Shown one piece after another: positions 17,396 to 25,140 of a DNA stretch of 41,419 nucleotides. The position numbers were made by a program, and so were the translations under genes. The notes under the pieces were generated by a model. It did not search any database. It saw nothing but the letters and a program-made list of their open reading frames with translations, and was not told the origin of the DNA. Source of the stretch: an uncultured Collinsella sp. Lineage in GTDB: Bacteria; Actinomycetota; Coriobacteriia; Coriobacteriales; Coriobacteriaceae. The stretch's first letter is position 1, and each line of letters opens with the position of its first letter. Where the stretch lies: positions 1 through 41,419 of the forward strand of contig UQEO01000005.1 in NCBI GenBank assembly GCA_900540095.1, read 5' to 3'.

Positions 17396-17592
17396 CGATA
17401 CATACTGTCTGGCGAATCATTTGTCAATGAATTCGGTGAACGGTAGTAAATACCGTTCAAGCGTATGTATGTATCGGTCGCCGAGCGCGGCACCTCAGTT
17501 GGGTTCGTCGGTAGGTAAGGTATATATCGTCCGCAAGTTGCGCGGGGGCAAGTCTAGGTGCTCCCGAGTAAGATTCTCTATTGATAGGAGAA
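17396..17592 (+). promoter_or_regulatory. structured 5' leader before the ABC importer (riboswitch-like candidate)
   Basis: Within a ~225-nt untranslated leader, CGATACATAC (17396-17405) pairs perfectly with GTATGTATCG (17467-17476) and encloses two hairpins. One is GAAT-CATT/AATGA-ATTC around TGTC (17414-17434). The other is TGAACGGTA/TACCGTTCA around GTAAA (17437-17459). Together they make a three-way junction. Further down TTCTCTA (17574-17580) can pair with TA-G-GAGAA (17585-17592) and would bury the Shine-Dalgarno GGAG of the next gene. No match to a known riboswitch class was recognised. The inner dyad could equally be a DNA operator. Confidence 0.45.
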
Positions 17593-17595
17593 GAC

Positions 17596-19209
17596 ATGGC
17601 CATCATCAACAAGGGTATGTCCAGGCGTTCGTTCCTCGGCCTCACCGGCAGCGTCGCTGCTGTCGCCGGCCTTGGTCTCACTGGCTGCGGTGGCAGCTCT
17701 AGCGACGAGGGTTCCGCTTCCGGCTCCACCGATTCCGCCAACCGTGGCGGCGGCGTGATCACCGCTGGTTCCGCTTACGCTCCGTCCAGCTTCGATCCCG
17801 CCAGCACCGGCTCCGCTGTGGGCCTGGGTGCTAACTGGCACGTCGTCGAGGGCCTCTACGGCATCGATTACCACGACTACAGCACCTTCAACGAGCTCGC
17901 CACCGACGATCCCAAGTCTGTGGACGACACCACTTTCGAGGTCACCATCCGCAAGGGCGCCAAGTTCTCCGATGGCACCGAGGTCACCGCTGACGATGTC
18001 GTTGCCTCCTACACCGCTTGCGCCGCTTCCGCTACCTATGCTCCGTTCTTCCAGCCCTTCGAGTCCATCGAGGCCAAGGACGCCAGCACCGTGACGGTCA
18101 AGACCAAGGTCCCCAACTTCTCCCTGCTCAAGGATCGTCTGGCCATCGTCCGCGTTACCCCGGCCACCCAGACCGAGGAGGATCGCGCCAAGCAGCCGAT
18201 CGGCTCCGGCCCCTGGATGTACGACTCTATCTCCGATACCGAGATCACCCTGGTTCCCAACCCCGAGTACAACGGTGAGTATGCTGCCGAGGATAAGAAG
18301 ATCCAGTACAGCATCCTGACCGACCCCACTGCTCGCGTTACCGCTCAGCAGGAGGGCTCCACGCTCGTTATGGAGCTCGTTACCGCTGACGCCGTCGACC
18401 AGCTCGAGAGCGCCGGCTGCAAGATTGACAACGTTCAGGGTTTCGGCACCCGCTTCATCATGTTCAACGTCGCCAAGGAGCCTTGGAACAACGTCAAGGT
18501 CCGTCAGGCTGTCATGTATGCGCTCGACACCGAGAAGATGGTCAGCAACACCTTCGCCGGCCTTGCCACCGCTGCCAGCTGCTACCTGCCCAAGAGCTTC
18601 ACCAACTATCATGAGGCTTCCACGGTGTACAAGACCGACGCCAAGAAGGCTAAGAAGCTCATCGAGGAGTCTGGCATCACCCCGGGTGCCATCACCCTGC
18701 GCACCACCGACAACGAGCAGATTAAGGGCATGGCCGCCCAGGTCAAGAACGACCTCGACGCTCTCGGCTTCGATGTGACCATCCAGACCGATACCTCGCC
18801 GGCCACCTACGCCGCCATCGACGGCGGCGAGGCCTACGATATCCTCCTTGCCCCTGGCGATCCTTCCTGCTTCGGCGCCGACCCCGACCTGCTGCTCAAC
18901 TGGTGGTACGGCGACAACGTCTGGATGCAGACCCGTTGCCCGTGGAAGGAGTCCGCTGAGTGGCAGAAGCTCCACGGTCTCATGGACGAGGCTCTTGCCG
19001 CCGAGGGCGACGAGCAGCAGAAGAAGTGGAACGAGTGTTTCGACATCATTGCCGACAACGCCGTTCTGTACCCCGTTGTCCACGTCAAGACCGTCTCCGC
19101 TTCTTGGGACGATCCGTCCACTGCGCCCAATGGCGAGGCCCTCGATGGTTTCAAGGGCATCGGCACGACGAGCATGTCCTTCAGGGGCGTTGCGACCGTC
19201 AAGGCGTAA
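17596..19209 (+). CDS. ABC importer substrate-binding lipoprotein, SBP_bac_5 family (sialic acid candidate)
   Basis: Family 5 (dipeptide/nickel/oligosaccharide) binding protein that should capture ligand outside the membrane. The N-terminus MSRRSFLGLTG has a Tat-like twin Arg, and the lipobox LTGC places the lipidated Cys at residue 31. A Ser/Gly-rich linker and the SBP_bac_5 fold follow (GLYGIDYHDY, TFEVTIRKGAKFSDGTEVTADDV, RQAVMYALD). It has 537 residues. ATG 17596 has GATAGGAG at 17583-17590. It heads a five-gene transport set joined to NanA, ROK kinase and NanE. Dipeptide-type importers are known sialic-acid transporters in nan clusters (SatABCD of Haemophilus ducreyi, NanBCDF of bifidobacteria), so sialic acid or a sialyl compound is inferred. 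A peptide ligand remains possible. Confidence 0.82.
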   Translation: MAIINKGMSRRSFLGLTGSVAAVAGLGLTGCGGSSSDEGSASGSTDSANRGGGVITAGSAYAPSSFDPASTGSAVGLGANWHVVEGLYGIDYHDYSTFNELATDDPKSVDDTTFEVTIRKGAKFSDGTEVTADDVVASYTACAASATYAPFFQPFESIEAKDASTVTVKTKVPNFSLLKDRLAIVRVTPATQTEEDRAKQPIGSGPWMYDSISDTEITLVPNPEYNGEYAAEDKKIQYSILTDPTARVTAQQEGSTLVMELVTADAVDQLESAGCKIDNVQGFGTRFIMFNVAKEPWNNVKVRQAVMYALDTEKMVSNTFAGLATAASCYLPKSFTNYHEASTVYKTDAKKAKKLIEESGITPGAITLRTTDNEQIKGMAAQVKNDLDALGFDVTIQTDTSPATYAAIDGGEAYDILLAPGDPSCFGADPDLLLNWWYGDNVWMQTRCPWKESAEWQKLHGLMDEALAAEGDEQQKKWNECFDIIADNAVLYPVVHVKTVSASWDDPSTAPNGEALDGFKGIGTTSMSFRGVATVKA

Positions 19210-19271
19210 GACTCGCTTGAGTCTATATGCAGGATGTCGGTCGTTGGGACCGTATCCTCATAGTTGAAACA

Positions 19272-19305
19272 AAGACCCGGGCGGCAACGATGTCGCTCGG
19301 GTCTT
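19272..19305 (+). terminator. intercistronic hairpin after binding-protein gene
   Basis: AAGACCCGGGCG pairs with CGCTCGGGTCTT (one G-U pair) over a 10-nt loop. No T-run follows. It probably slows or stabilises the message so that the binding protein is made in excess over the permeases. Confidence 0.65.
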
Positions 19306-19366
19306 GTAATGAGTATCCGTACTCATATACCAGTTGGTCCTACCGACAAAAGAAAGGGGAGAGAAC

Positions 19367-20323
19367 GTGAACAACTTGCTACGTTTGATTGGAAGGCGTC
19401 TTGTGGCGCTGCCGATCATGGCATTGGGCGTCACCGTCCTGGTGTTCTTCCTTATGTCGTTCTCCAAGACCGACCCCGCCTACACGGCGTTGGGTGACGG
19501 TGCCTCGCCCGAGGCGGTTGCCGAGTACCATGAGAAGTATGGTCTGGACGACCCCTGGCCCGTGCGCTACGTGCGCTATATGGGCGATTTGATCCATGGC
19601 GACATGGGCACCTATGGTGCTGCTCGCAACTCCGTTGCCAAGCGCATCTCCACGGCCCTGCCCGTCACGATGCAGCTGACCTTCATCGGTCTTGCCATCG
19701 GTGCGGTCGTTTCGTTTTTGCTCGGCGTCATCGCGGCACTGTATCGCGACAAATGGCCGGACCAAGTAATCCGTGTCTTTTCCATCGCCGGCTTGGCAAC
19801 CCCGTCGTTCTGGCTTGCCGTTCTGTTGATCCTGCTGTTCTCTTCCTACCTTAAGGTGCTCCCGGCATCGGGCGCTCTGCCTCACTTCACCACGAATCCG
19901 GTTGGCTATCTGGGGCGTATGATCATGCCCGCTATCGCCTTGGCATTTCCGCTGACGGGCCAGATGACTCGTATCGTGCGTACCGCCATGGTCGAGGAGC
20001 TCGACAAGGATTATGTCCGTATGGCTCGCGGCGCCGGCGTTCCCGAGAAGGTCGTCGTCGGCATCAACGTTCTTCGCAATGCGCTGATCACCCCGGTCAC
20101 CACCCTCGGTCTTAAGATCGGTTACCTCATGGGCGGCGCCGTCGTCATCGAGGTTATCTTCAACCTCCCCGGCATGGGCACCGCGATTCTGCAGGGCGTT
20201 CAGGGCAACGAGGCGAACCTGGTTCAGGGCGTCGTCATCGTCGTTGCTCTTGCCTTCATCATCATCAACATCGTGGTTGACATGCTCTACCTGCTCATCA
20301 ACCCGCGCATCAGGACGGTGTAG
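19367..20323 (+). CDS. ABC importer permease, DppB/OppB type
   Basis: Inner-membrane permease, first of the two membrane subunits of the nan-linked importer. It begins with the typical RLIGRRLVALPIMALGVTVLVFFLM helix. The ATPase-coupling loop is EELDKDYVRMARGAGVPEKVVV, and it ends in LLINPRIRTV, as DppB proteins do. Length is 318 residues, with about six membrane helices. GTG 19367 is preceded by AAAGGGGAG. Three bases separate it from the next gene, so they are co-translated. Confidence 0.9.
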   Translation: MNNLLRLIGRRLVALPIMALGVTVLVFFLMSFSKTDPAYTALGDGASPEAVAEYHEKYGLDDPWPVRYVRYMGDLIHGDMGTYGAARNSVAKRISTALPVTMQLTFIGLAIGAVVSFLLGVIAALYRDKWPDQVIRVFSIAGLATPSFWLAVLLILLFSSYLKVLPASGALPHFTTNPVGYLGRMIMPAIALAFPLTGQMTRIVRTAMVEELDKDYVRMARGAGVPEKVVVGINVLRNALITPVTTLGLKIGYLMGGAVVIEVIFNLPGMGTAILQGVQGNEANLVQGVVIVVALAFIIINIVVDMLYLLINPRIRTV

Positions 20324-20326
20324 ATT

Positions 20327-22342
20327 ATGGTAAAGATTCGAGAGAAGCAAACCGAGCAGCTCGAGAAGGCTGCCTCCAAGGGGCTCAAGCTCGGTGGCTG
20401 GAAGAAGATGACGCTGTTTTCTAAGATTGCCGCCGTCGTGCTGGTGCTGGTCGCCCTGACTGCGATTCTGGCGCCCCTTCTTGCCCCCTATAGCCCGGTC
20501 GAGATCTTTACGGCTCGCCAGGCTCCCGGCAACGGATTTATCTTCGGTACCGACGATAAGGGTCGCGACATTCTGTCGCGTATGCTCTACGGTGGTCGTT
20601 ACTCGCTGATTATCGGCTTTGGCGCCACCGCCATGGCTCTGGCCTGCGGCTCGGTCGTGGGCGCCCTTGCAGCGGTTTCGCGCAAGGCCGTCTCCGAGAC
20701 GATCATGCGTATCTTGGACATCATCATGTCCATCCCGGGCATCGCCCTCGCGGCCGTCTTCGTCTCCATCCTGGGCAACTCCGTGCCGTCGATCATCTTC
20801 GCCATCGGCTTTATGTACACTCCGCAGATTGCCCGTATCGTACGCGCCAATATCGTGTCCGAGTACGGCGAGGACTATGTCCGCGCGGTCATCGTTTCCG
20901 GCGCCAAGGCTCCGTGGATTTTGATTAAGCATGTTCTGCGTAACTGCATCGCCCCGATCATGGTCTTCACCGTTACCCTGGTCGCCGACGCCATCATCTT
21001 CGAGGCCTCGCTGACCTTCATCGGCGCTGGTATCCAGGAGCCCACCGCTACCTGGGGCAACATCCTCGCCGACGCCCGCGGCGGCGTGCTCGCCGGCCGT
21101 TGGTGGCAGGCGCTGTTCCCGGGCCTAGCCATCATGATCACCTGCCTGGCGCTCAACATCCTCTCCGAGGGCATTACCGACGCCATGGCCGCTGCTCCCT
21201 CCGCTGCCCTGGATCCTACCGATTCCTCCAAGCGTCGCGAGGCCGACCTGCTGGTCTCCGACCCCGTTCGCGCCTACAAGGAGCAGGCCCAGTCCCTCTC
21301 CGCTCGCCTTGGCGCCCTGCGCGATGTCGAGCTCAAGCGTGACGATCGCCACGTGCCCGACGAGTCCGTTGAGCCGATTCTCTCGGTCCGTGACTTCTGC
21401 ATCCAGTTTGAGCATCACGGTGATATCAACGTCGTCGACCATGTCAACTTTGACGTTCGTCCTGGTCAGACCATGGGCCTGGTGGGCGAGTCCGGTTGCG
21501 GTAAGTCCATCACCACGCTGGCCATCATGGGCCTGACCGACGATGACGAGCATCTTTCCGGCGAGGTTCTCTGGGAGGGTCGCGACCTGCTCAAGATGAG
21601 CAAGAAGGAGTGGTTCGGCCTGCGCGGTACCGATATCGCTATGGTCTATCAGGACGCCCTGTCCTCGCTTAATCCCTCCATGCTCATCTCTGCCCAGATG
21701 AAGCAGCTCACCAAGCGCGGCGGAACCCGCAGCGCCGAGGAGCTCCTGGAGCTCGTCGGCCTCGATCCCAAGCGCACGCTCGAGAGCTATCCGCACGAGC
21801 TTTCCGGCGGCCAGCGTCAGCGTGTCCTGATCGCTATGGCCCTTACCCGCGACCCCAAGCTGGTCATCTGCGACGAGCCCACGACCGCTCTGGACGTTAC
21901 CGTCCAGAAGCAGGTCATCAAGCTGCTCAACGATCTTCAGGCCAAGCTCGGCTTTGCCATGATCTTTGTTTCGCATGACCTGGCTCTGGTCGCCGAGGTT
22001 GCCCATAACATCACGGTTATGTACGCTGGCCAGGTTATCGAGCAGGCACCCACCAAGGAGCTGCTCACCAACCCGATCCACGAGTACACCCGCGGTCTTC
22101 TGGGCTCCGTTCTGTCCATCGAGAGCGGCTCGGGCCGTCTGCACCAGGTCCCCGGCGCCGTTCCCAGCCCGCGCGATTTCCCCAAGGGCGATCGCTTCGC
22201 ACCCCGCTCGAGCCATCCGCGTATTGGCCTGGATACCCGTCCGGTCTTCAAGCGCGTGCCCGGCACCGAGCACTTCTATTCCGAGCTCCCCGACGAGGTG
22301 CTCAAGGCAAATGGTTTGACCCCTCACGCGGAGGTGATGTAG
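20327..22342 (+). CDS. fused ABC permease-ATPase (DppC-DppD fusion)
   Basis: One 671-residue polypeptide joins the second permease to one of the two ATPases. Residues ~1-290 are a DppC-like permease: first helix at ~30-50, FGTDDKGRDILSRMLYGGR, the coupling loop EYGEDYVRAVIVSGAK, and FIGAGIQEPTATWGN. A charged linker (~290-345) leads to an ATPase with Walker A GESGCGKS (~387-394), the Q-loop YQDALSSLNPS, the signature SGGQRQR (~491) and Walker B LVICDEPTTALD. The C-terminal oligopeptide-type extension lacks the usual Cys cluster (CxxRCP). A separate ATPase follows, so the importer is binding protein + B + CD + F. The open frame is continuous with no sign of an assembly join. Confidence 0.9.
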   Translation: MVKIREKQTEQLEKAASKGLKLGGWKKMTLFSKIAAVVLVLVALTAILAPLLAPYSPVEIFTARQAPGNGFIFGTDDKGRDILSRMLYGGRYSLIIGFGATAMALACGSVVGALAAVSRKAVSETIMRILDIIMSIPGIALAAVFVSILGNSVPSIIFAIGFMYTPQIARIVRANIVSEYGEDYVRAVIVSGAKAPWILIKHVLRNCIAPIMVFTVTLVADAIIFEASLTFIGAGIQEPTATWGNILADARGGVLAGRWWQALFPGLAIMITCLALNILSEGITDAMAAAPSAALDPTDSSKRREADLLVSDPVRAYKEQAQSLSARLGALRDVELKRDDRHVPDESVEPILSVRDFCIQFEHHGDINVVDHVNFDVRPGQTMGLVGESGCGKSITTLAIMGLTDDDEHLSGEVLWEGRDLLKMSKKEWFGLRGTDIAMVYQDALSSLNPSMLISAQMKQLTKRGGTRSAEELLELVGLDPKRTLESYPHELSGGQRQRVLIAMALTRDPKLVICDEPTTALDVTVQKQVIKLLNDLQAKLGFAMIFVSHDLALVAEVAHNITVMYAGQVIEQAPTKELLTNPIHEYTRGLLGSVLSIESGSGRLHQVPGAVPSPRDFPKGDRFAPRSSHPRIGLDTRPVFKRVPGTEHFYSELPDEVLKANGLTPHAEVM

Positions 22343-23170
22343 ATGAGCGATACCGCAGTCAACGGCGTCGAGCCGATCATCTTCCTTGATGACGTCCACG
22401 TCACCTTTAGGACCCGTACCGGCTCGATTCTGCACCCCAACCTGGTTCACGCCGTCCAGGGTGTAACGATTAAGCTCATGCCCGGTCAGACGATCGGCAT
22501 CGTCGGCGAGTCCGGTTGCGGTAAGTCCACCACCGCTAACGTCATGTGCGGCCTGCAGGCCCCCACGAGCGGCAAGGTCTACTTTAAGGGCAAGGACGTT
22601 ACCAAACGTACCGCCGAGGACCGTCGCCACATGGGTCGCGTCATCTCGGTCGTGTTCCAGAACCCGGCCACGGCGCTCAACCCCCGCATGGTCGTTCGCG
22701 AGCAGCTGCTCGACCCCATGCGCGTCCACAACCTGGGTACCGAGGCCGAGCAGGAGAAGCGCGTCAAGGAACTCTTGGAGCTCACCGGTCTGCCCAGCTC
22801 CGCTGCCGAGGTTCTTCCCGGCCAGCTTTCGGGCGGCCAGCGTCAGCGCGTCGCAATTGCCCGTGCCCTGTCGCTGAACCCCGATGCCATCATCGCCGAC
22901 GAGCCCACCTCGGCTCTGGACGTTTCGGTCCGCGCGCAGATTCTGAACCTGCTGACCGACCTTAAGAAGGAGCTCGGCCTGGCCATGGTGTTCATCAGCC
23001 ATGACATCCAGACGGTCCGCTATATCTCTGACGACATCATCGTTATGAATGGCGGCAAGATCGTCGAGCAGGGCGAGGCCAAGCAGGTCTTCCAGCACCC
23101 CCAGGACCCCTACACCAAGATGCTGCTCGGCGCTGCGCCGTCGCTGCTGCATCCCAAGCTCGGCGAGTAA
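22343..23170 (+). CDS. ABC importer ATPase, DppF/OppF type
   Basis: Second nucleotide-binding subunit of the nan-linked importer. Walker A GESGCGKST is at about residues 55-63, the Q-loop at FQNPATALNPRM, the signature SGGQRQR at ~163, Walker B IIADEPTSALD and the switch His in FISHDI. It has 275 residues and lacks the long C-terminal OppF extension. ATG directly follows the stop of the fusion gene, and GGAGGTGATG serves as ribosome binding site within its end. The pair with the fused ATPase should form the heterodimeric motor. Confidence 0.93.
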   Translation: MSDTAVNGVEPIIFLDDVHVTFRTRTGSILHPNLVHAVQGVTIKLMPGQTIGIVGESGCGKSTTANVMCGLQAPTSGKVYFKGKDVTKRTAEDRRHMGRVISVVFQNPATALNPRMVVREQLLDPMRVHNLGTEAEQEKRVKELLELTGLPSSAAEVLPGQLSGGQRQRVAIARALSLNPDAIIADEPTSALDVSVRAQILNLLTDLKKELGLAMVFISHDIQTVRYISDDIIVMNGGKIVEQGEAKQVFQHPQDPYTKMLLGAAPSLLHPKLGE

Positions 23171-23186
23171 CCTCGCTTTCCCTCCC

Positions 23187-23214
23187 GTGCGCCCGGTTCC
23201 CTTGCCGGGCGCAC
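23187..23214 (+). terminator. hairpin between importer and esterase genes
   Basis: GTGCGCCCGG (23187-23196) pairs perfectly with CCGGGCGCAC (23205-23214) over an 8-nt loop, with no T-run. It is more likely an mRNA-processing or attenuating element than a full terminator. Confidence 0.6.
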
Positions 23215-23250
23215 CTCCGTTGCGATTTCGAAAGGTTGGGTTCACGAGCC

Positions 23251-24228
23251 ATGCCAAGTGCTCAGGAGCTACAACATCAATTTGGTGAATATCGAGGCGC
23301 CATGCCCCGTCCATCAGATTTCGATCTCTTTTGGAAGGATCGCATGGCCGAGGCCGACGCCGTCGGGCTTGACTATGCGATCGAGACGGCATCGGTCACC
23401 GATGCCGCGACCTGCCAGCTTTTCGACCTCTGGTATACCGGCATGTGTGGCGCTCGCCTGCATGCCAAGTACCTTAAACCCGTCTCGGACGAGCCCGTGC
23501 CATTGGTGCTTCAGTTTCATGGGTATCCGGGTGCAAGCCGCAGCTGGTTTGAGCAGGCGTCGTTTGCGGGCATGGGCATGGCACTCATCGCCCTCGACTG
23601 CCCCGGCCAAGGAGGTCCCTCCGAGGACATTGGTGGATTTGAGGGCACAACGGTTGCCGGGCATATCGTCGCCGGCATCGACGGCGACCCGGCCAACCTC
23701 TACTATGTCCGCTTACACCAAGATATTCGAATCCTGTGCCGTATTGTTCGTGAGCTCGAGGGCATCGATCTTGCCCGTGTGTTTGTGAACGGCGCGTCGC
23801 AGGGCGGCGGTTTGGGTATTGCGACCTGTGCGCTTAATAGCGAGCTTATCAATCGTGCCGCCATCCTCTATCCCTTCCTGTCGGATTTCCGCCTGGTCTG
23901 GGATTTGGATGCCGACGACATTGCCTACGAAGGCCTGCGCTATTGGTCTCGCTGGTTTGATGAGGACTCGACTCGTATTGACGAAGCCTATGCCAAGCTG
24001 GCGTACTTCGATTCCAAGAACTTTGCCCCTATGGTCAAATGCCCCGTGCTGTTTGGCACTGGCACAGCCGATATCGTCTGTCCGCCAGCGACGCAGTTTG
24101 CGGTCTATAACAACCTGACCTGCGAAAAGCGTCATGAGTTCTTTGAAGGCTTTGGCCACGAGGAGATTCAGGATTTTGACGATTTGATCATTCCGTTTTT
24201 CTGCAAGGGAGGGGAGGCTCATGTCTAA
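23251..24228 (+). CDS. CE7/AXE1-family acetyl esterase (candidate sialate O-acetylesterase)
   Basis: Alpha/beta hydrolase of carbohydrate esterase family 7 (acetyl xylan esterase/cephalosporin deacetylase fold), cytosolic since no signal peptide is present. The N-terminal cap PSDFDLFWKDRM is typical. HGYPGASRSWF gives the oxyanion loop, and DCPGQGGPSED replaces the usual D-x-RGQGG, with Pro at the Arg position. The triad is visible as GASQGGG (Ser183), GTADIVCP (Asp274) and GFGHEE (His303). It has 325 residues, the usual size. ATG 23251 is chosen for family fit; TTG 23236 is an alternative. Inside a nan operon it most likely removes O-acetyl groups from imported sialic acids. The reaction is inferred from context. 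Confidence 0.82.
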   Translation: MPSAQELQHQFGEYRGAMPRPSDFDLFWKDRMAEADAVGLDYAIETASVTDAATCQLFDLWYTGMCGARLHAKYLKPVSDEPVPLVLQFHGYPGASRSWFEQASFAGMGMALIALDCPGQGGPSEDIGGFEGTTVAGHIVAGIDGDPANLYYVRLHQDIRILCRIVRELEGIDLARVFVNGASQGGGLGIATCALNSELINRAAILYPFLSDFRLVWDLDADDIAYEGLRYWSRWFDEDSTRIDEAYAKLAYFDSKNFAPMVKCPVLFGTGTADIVCPPATQFAVYNNLTCEKRHEFFEGFGHEEIQDFDDLIIPFFCKGGEAHV

Positions 24229-25072
24229 GTGCGAGAGCAATGTTGACGAGCTGATTGTCCCCGGGCTCGTGGGAATTCCTGGAACGGTTTCGTCAAGGCT
24301 CGCAGAATATCGGGACTGGCGCGGTGATGTCCAAGCAGATGTTTCTGATTTAGAGACATGCGCTTCGAATCTTGAGATTCAAGGCCTGGCCATTACGGCG
24401 ATTGACTTTGTTAACCCCTGCGCCCGTTACTCGGAGGTCTCCTTTGAGCTCGGTGACGATTCGATTCACGCTCGTTTGATCGAGCCTGTCGGTCGTGCCC
24501 GAGTATCTGAGCGCGTGCCGCTGTGCCTGATGTTCCACGACATCGATCGGCCTGTGCGCGGCTGGCATCACATGACGAGATTTGCCGCCATGGGGTATGC
24601 CGTCCTCGCGCTGGATGACGATGTTGCTGGTGCGGACGACCTGCAGCGGGGGATTTCTTCGCCCGCTTTTGTCGAGCGCGTCCGTTGGGGTTGCGCGTTG
24701 GCGAAGGTGGCGCGCAATCTTGATGGCATGGACCCCGACCGCATCTTTGCATGGGGCGAGGGTCTAGGCGGCGGAGTCGCGCTGGCGGTTTCTGCTCTGG
24801 ACGAGCGGGGTCTCGCCTGCACGGCGGTTGCCAATCCGCTTCCTGGCGGCCTCGAGGCGCTGTCGTCTCGGGTGCGCGGATCGGTGCTCATGGGCACATC
24901 GCTCATGGATACCGTGAGCGATCCCAAGGGCCAGTTTGCCGTATTCAACGGTCTTGAGTGTGACCGGAGACATATCATCTATGCCAAATACGCTCACGAG
25001 CGCATCAATGCGTTCGAAAACGAAGTCGTCGACTTTTTTAACCAAACGTTCTACTCGTGTTCTTTGGCCTAG
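24221..25072 (+). CDS. CE7-like pseudo-esterase lacking the nucleophile
   Basis: A diverged paralogue of the preceding esterase, overlapping it by 8 nt (ATGTCTAA) with GGGAGGGGAGG as ribosome binding site. Alignment by eye pairs GASQGGG of the first with GEGLGGG here. The nucleophile Ser183 thus becomes Gly181. Asp230 (GTSLMD) and His259 (KYAHER) still match the first protein's Asp274 and His303. The oxyanion segment HGYPGAS is HDIDRPV, and CPGQGG is DDVAGAD. The C-terminal block QFAVFNGLECDRRH stays very close to QFAVYNNLTCEKRH. It has 283 residues and no stops. The open frame and conserved shell suggest a non-catalytic role, perhaps as subunit or regulator of the esterase, rather than a decaying gene. 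Confidence 0.75.
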   Translation: MSKCESNVDELIVPGLVGIPGTVSSRLAEYRDWRGDVQADVSDLETCASNLEIQGLAITAIDFVNPCARYSEVSFELGDDSIHARLIEPVGRARVSERVPLCLMFHDIDRPVRGWHHMTRFAAMGYAVLALDDDVAGADDLQRGISSPAFVERVRWGCALAKVARNLDGMDPDRIFAWGEGLGGGVALAVSALDERGLACTAVANPLPGGLEALSSRVRGSVLMGTSLMDTVSDPKGQFAVFNGLECDRRHIIYAKYAHERINAFENEVVDFFNQTFYSCSLA

Positions 25073-25096
25073 ACGGCCTGGACACTGCCAACAAGA

Positions 25097-25119
25097 GTGG
25101 GCGGCATAGGGCTGCCCAC
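25097..25119 (+). other. small hairpin before the lyase gene
   Basis: GTGGGCGGC pairs with GCTGCCCAC (one G-U) over ATAGG. It lies ten bases before the AAGGAG of the next gene, with no T-run. It may mark an mRNA end or attenuator. Confidence 0.5.
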
Positions 25120-25140
25120 CAGACAACTAAGGAGATTCTT

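Noticed and set aside
17396..17476. Leader as a T-box element
   Set aside because: No T-box bulge sequence or specifier-loop layout was found, and the downstream genes are not tRNA-related.
21125..23392. 755-codon minus-strand open frame opposite the importer ATPases
   Set aside because: Shadow of two conserved ATPase genes; low-complexity Gly/Leu/Asp content typical of antisense frames.
24221..25072. Second esterase as a simple pseudogene
   Set aside because: The frame is full length, translationally coupled, and the conserved shell, Asp and His remain; only catalytic loops changed.
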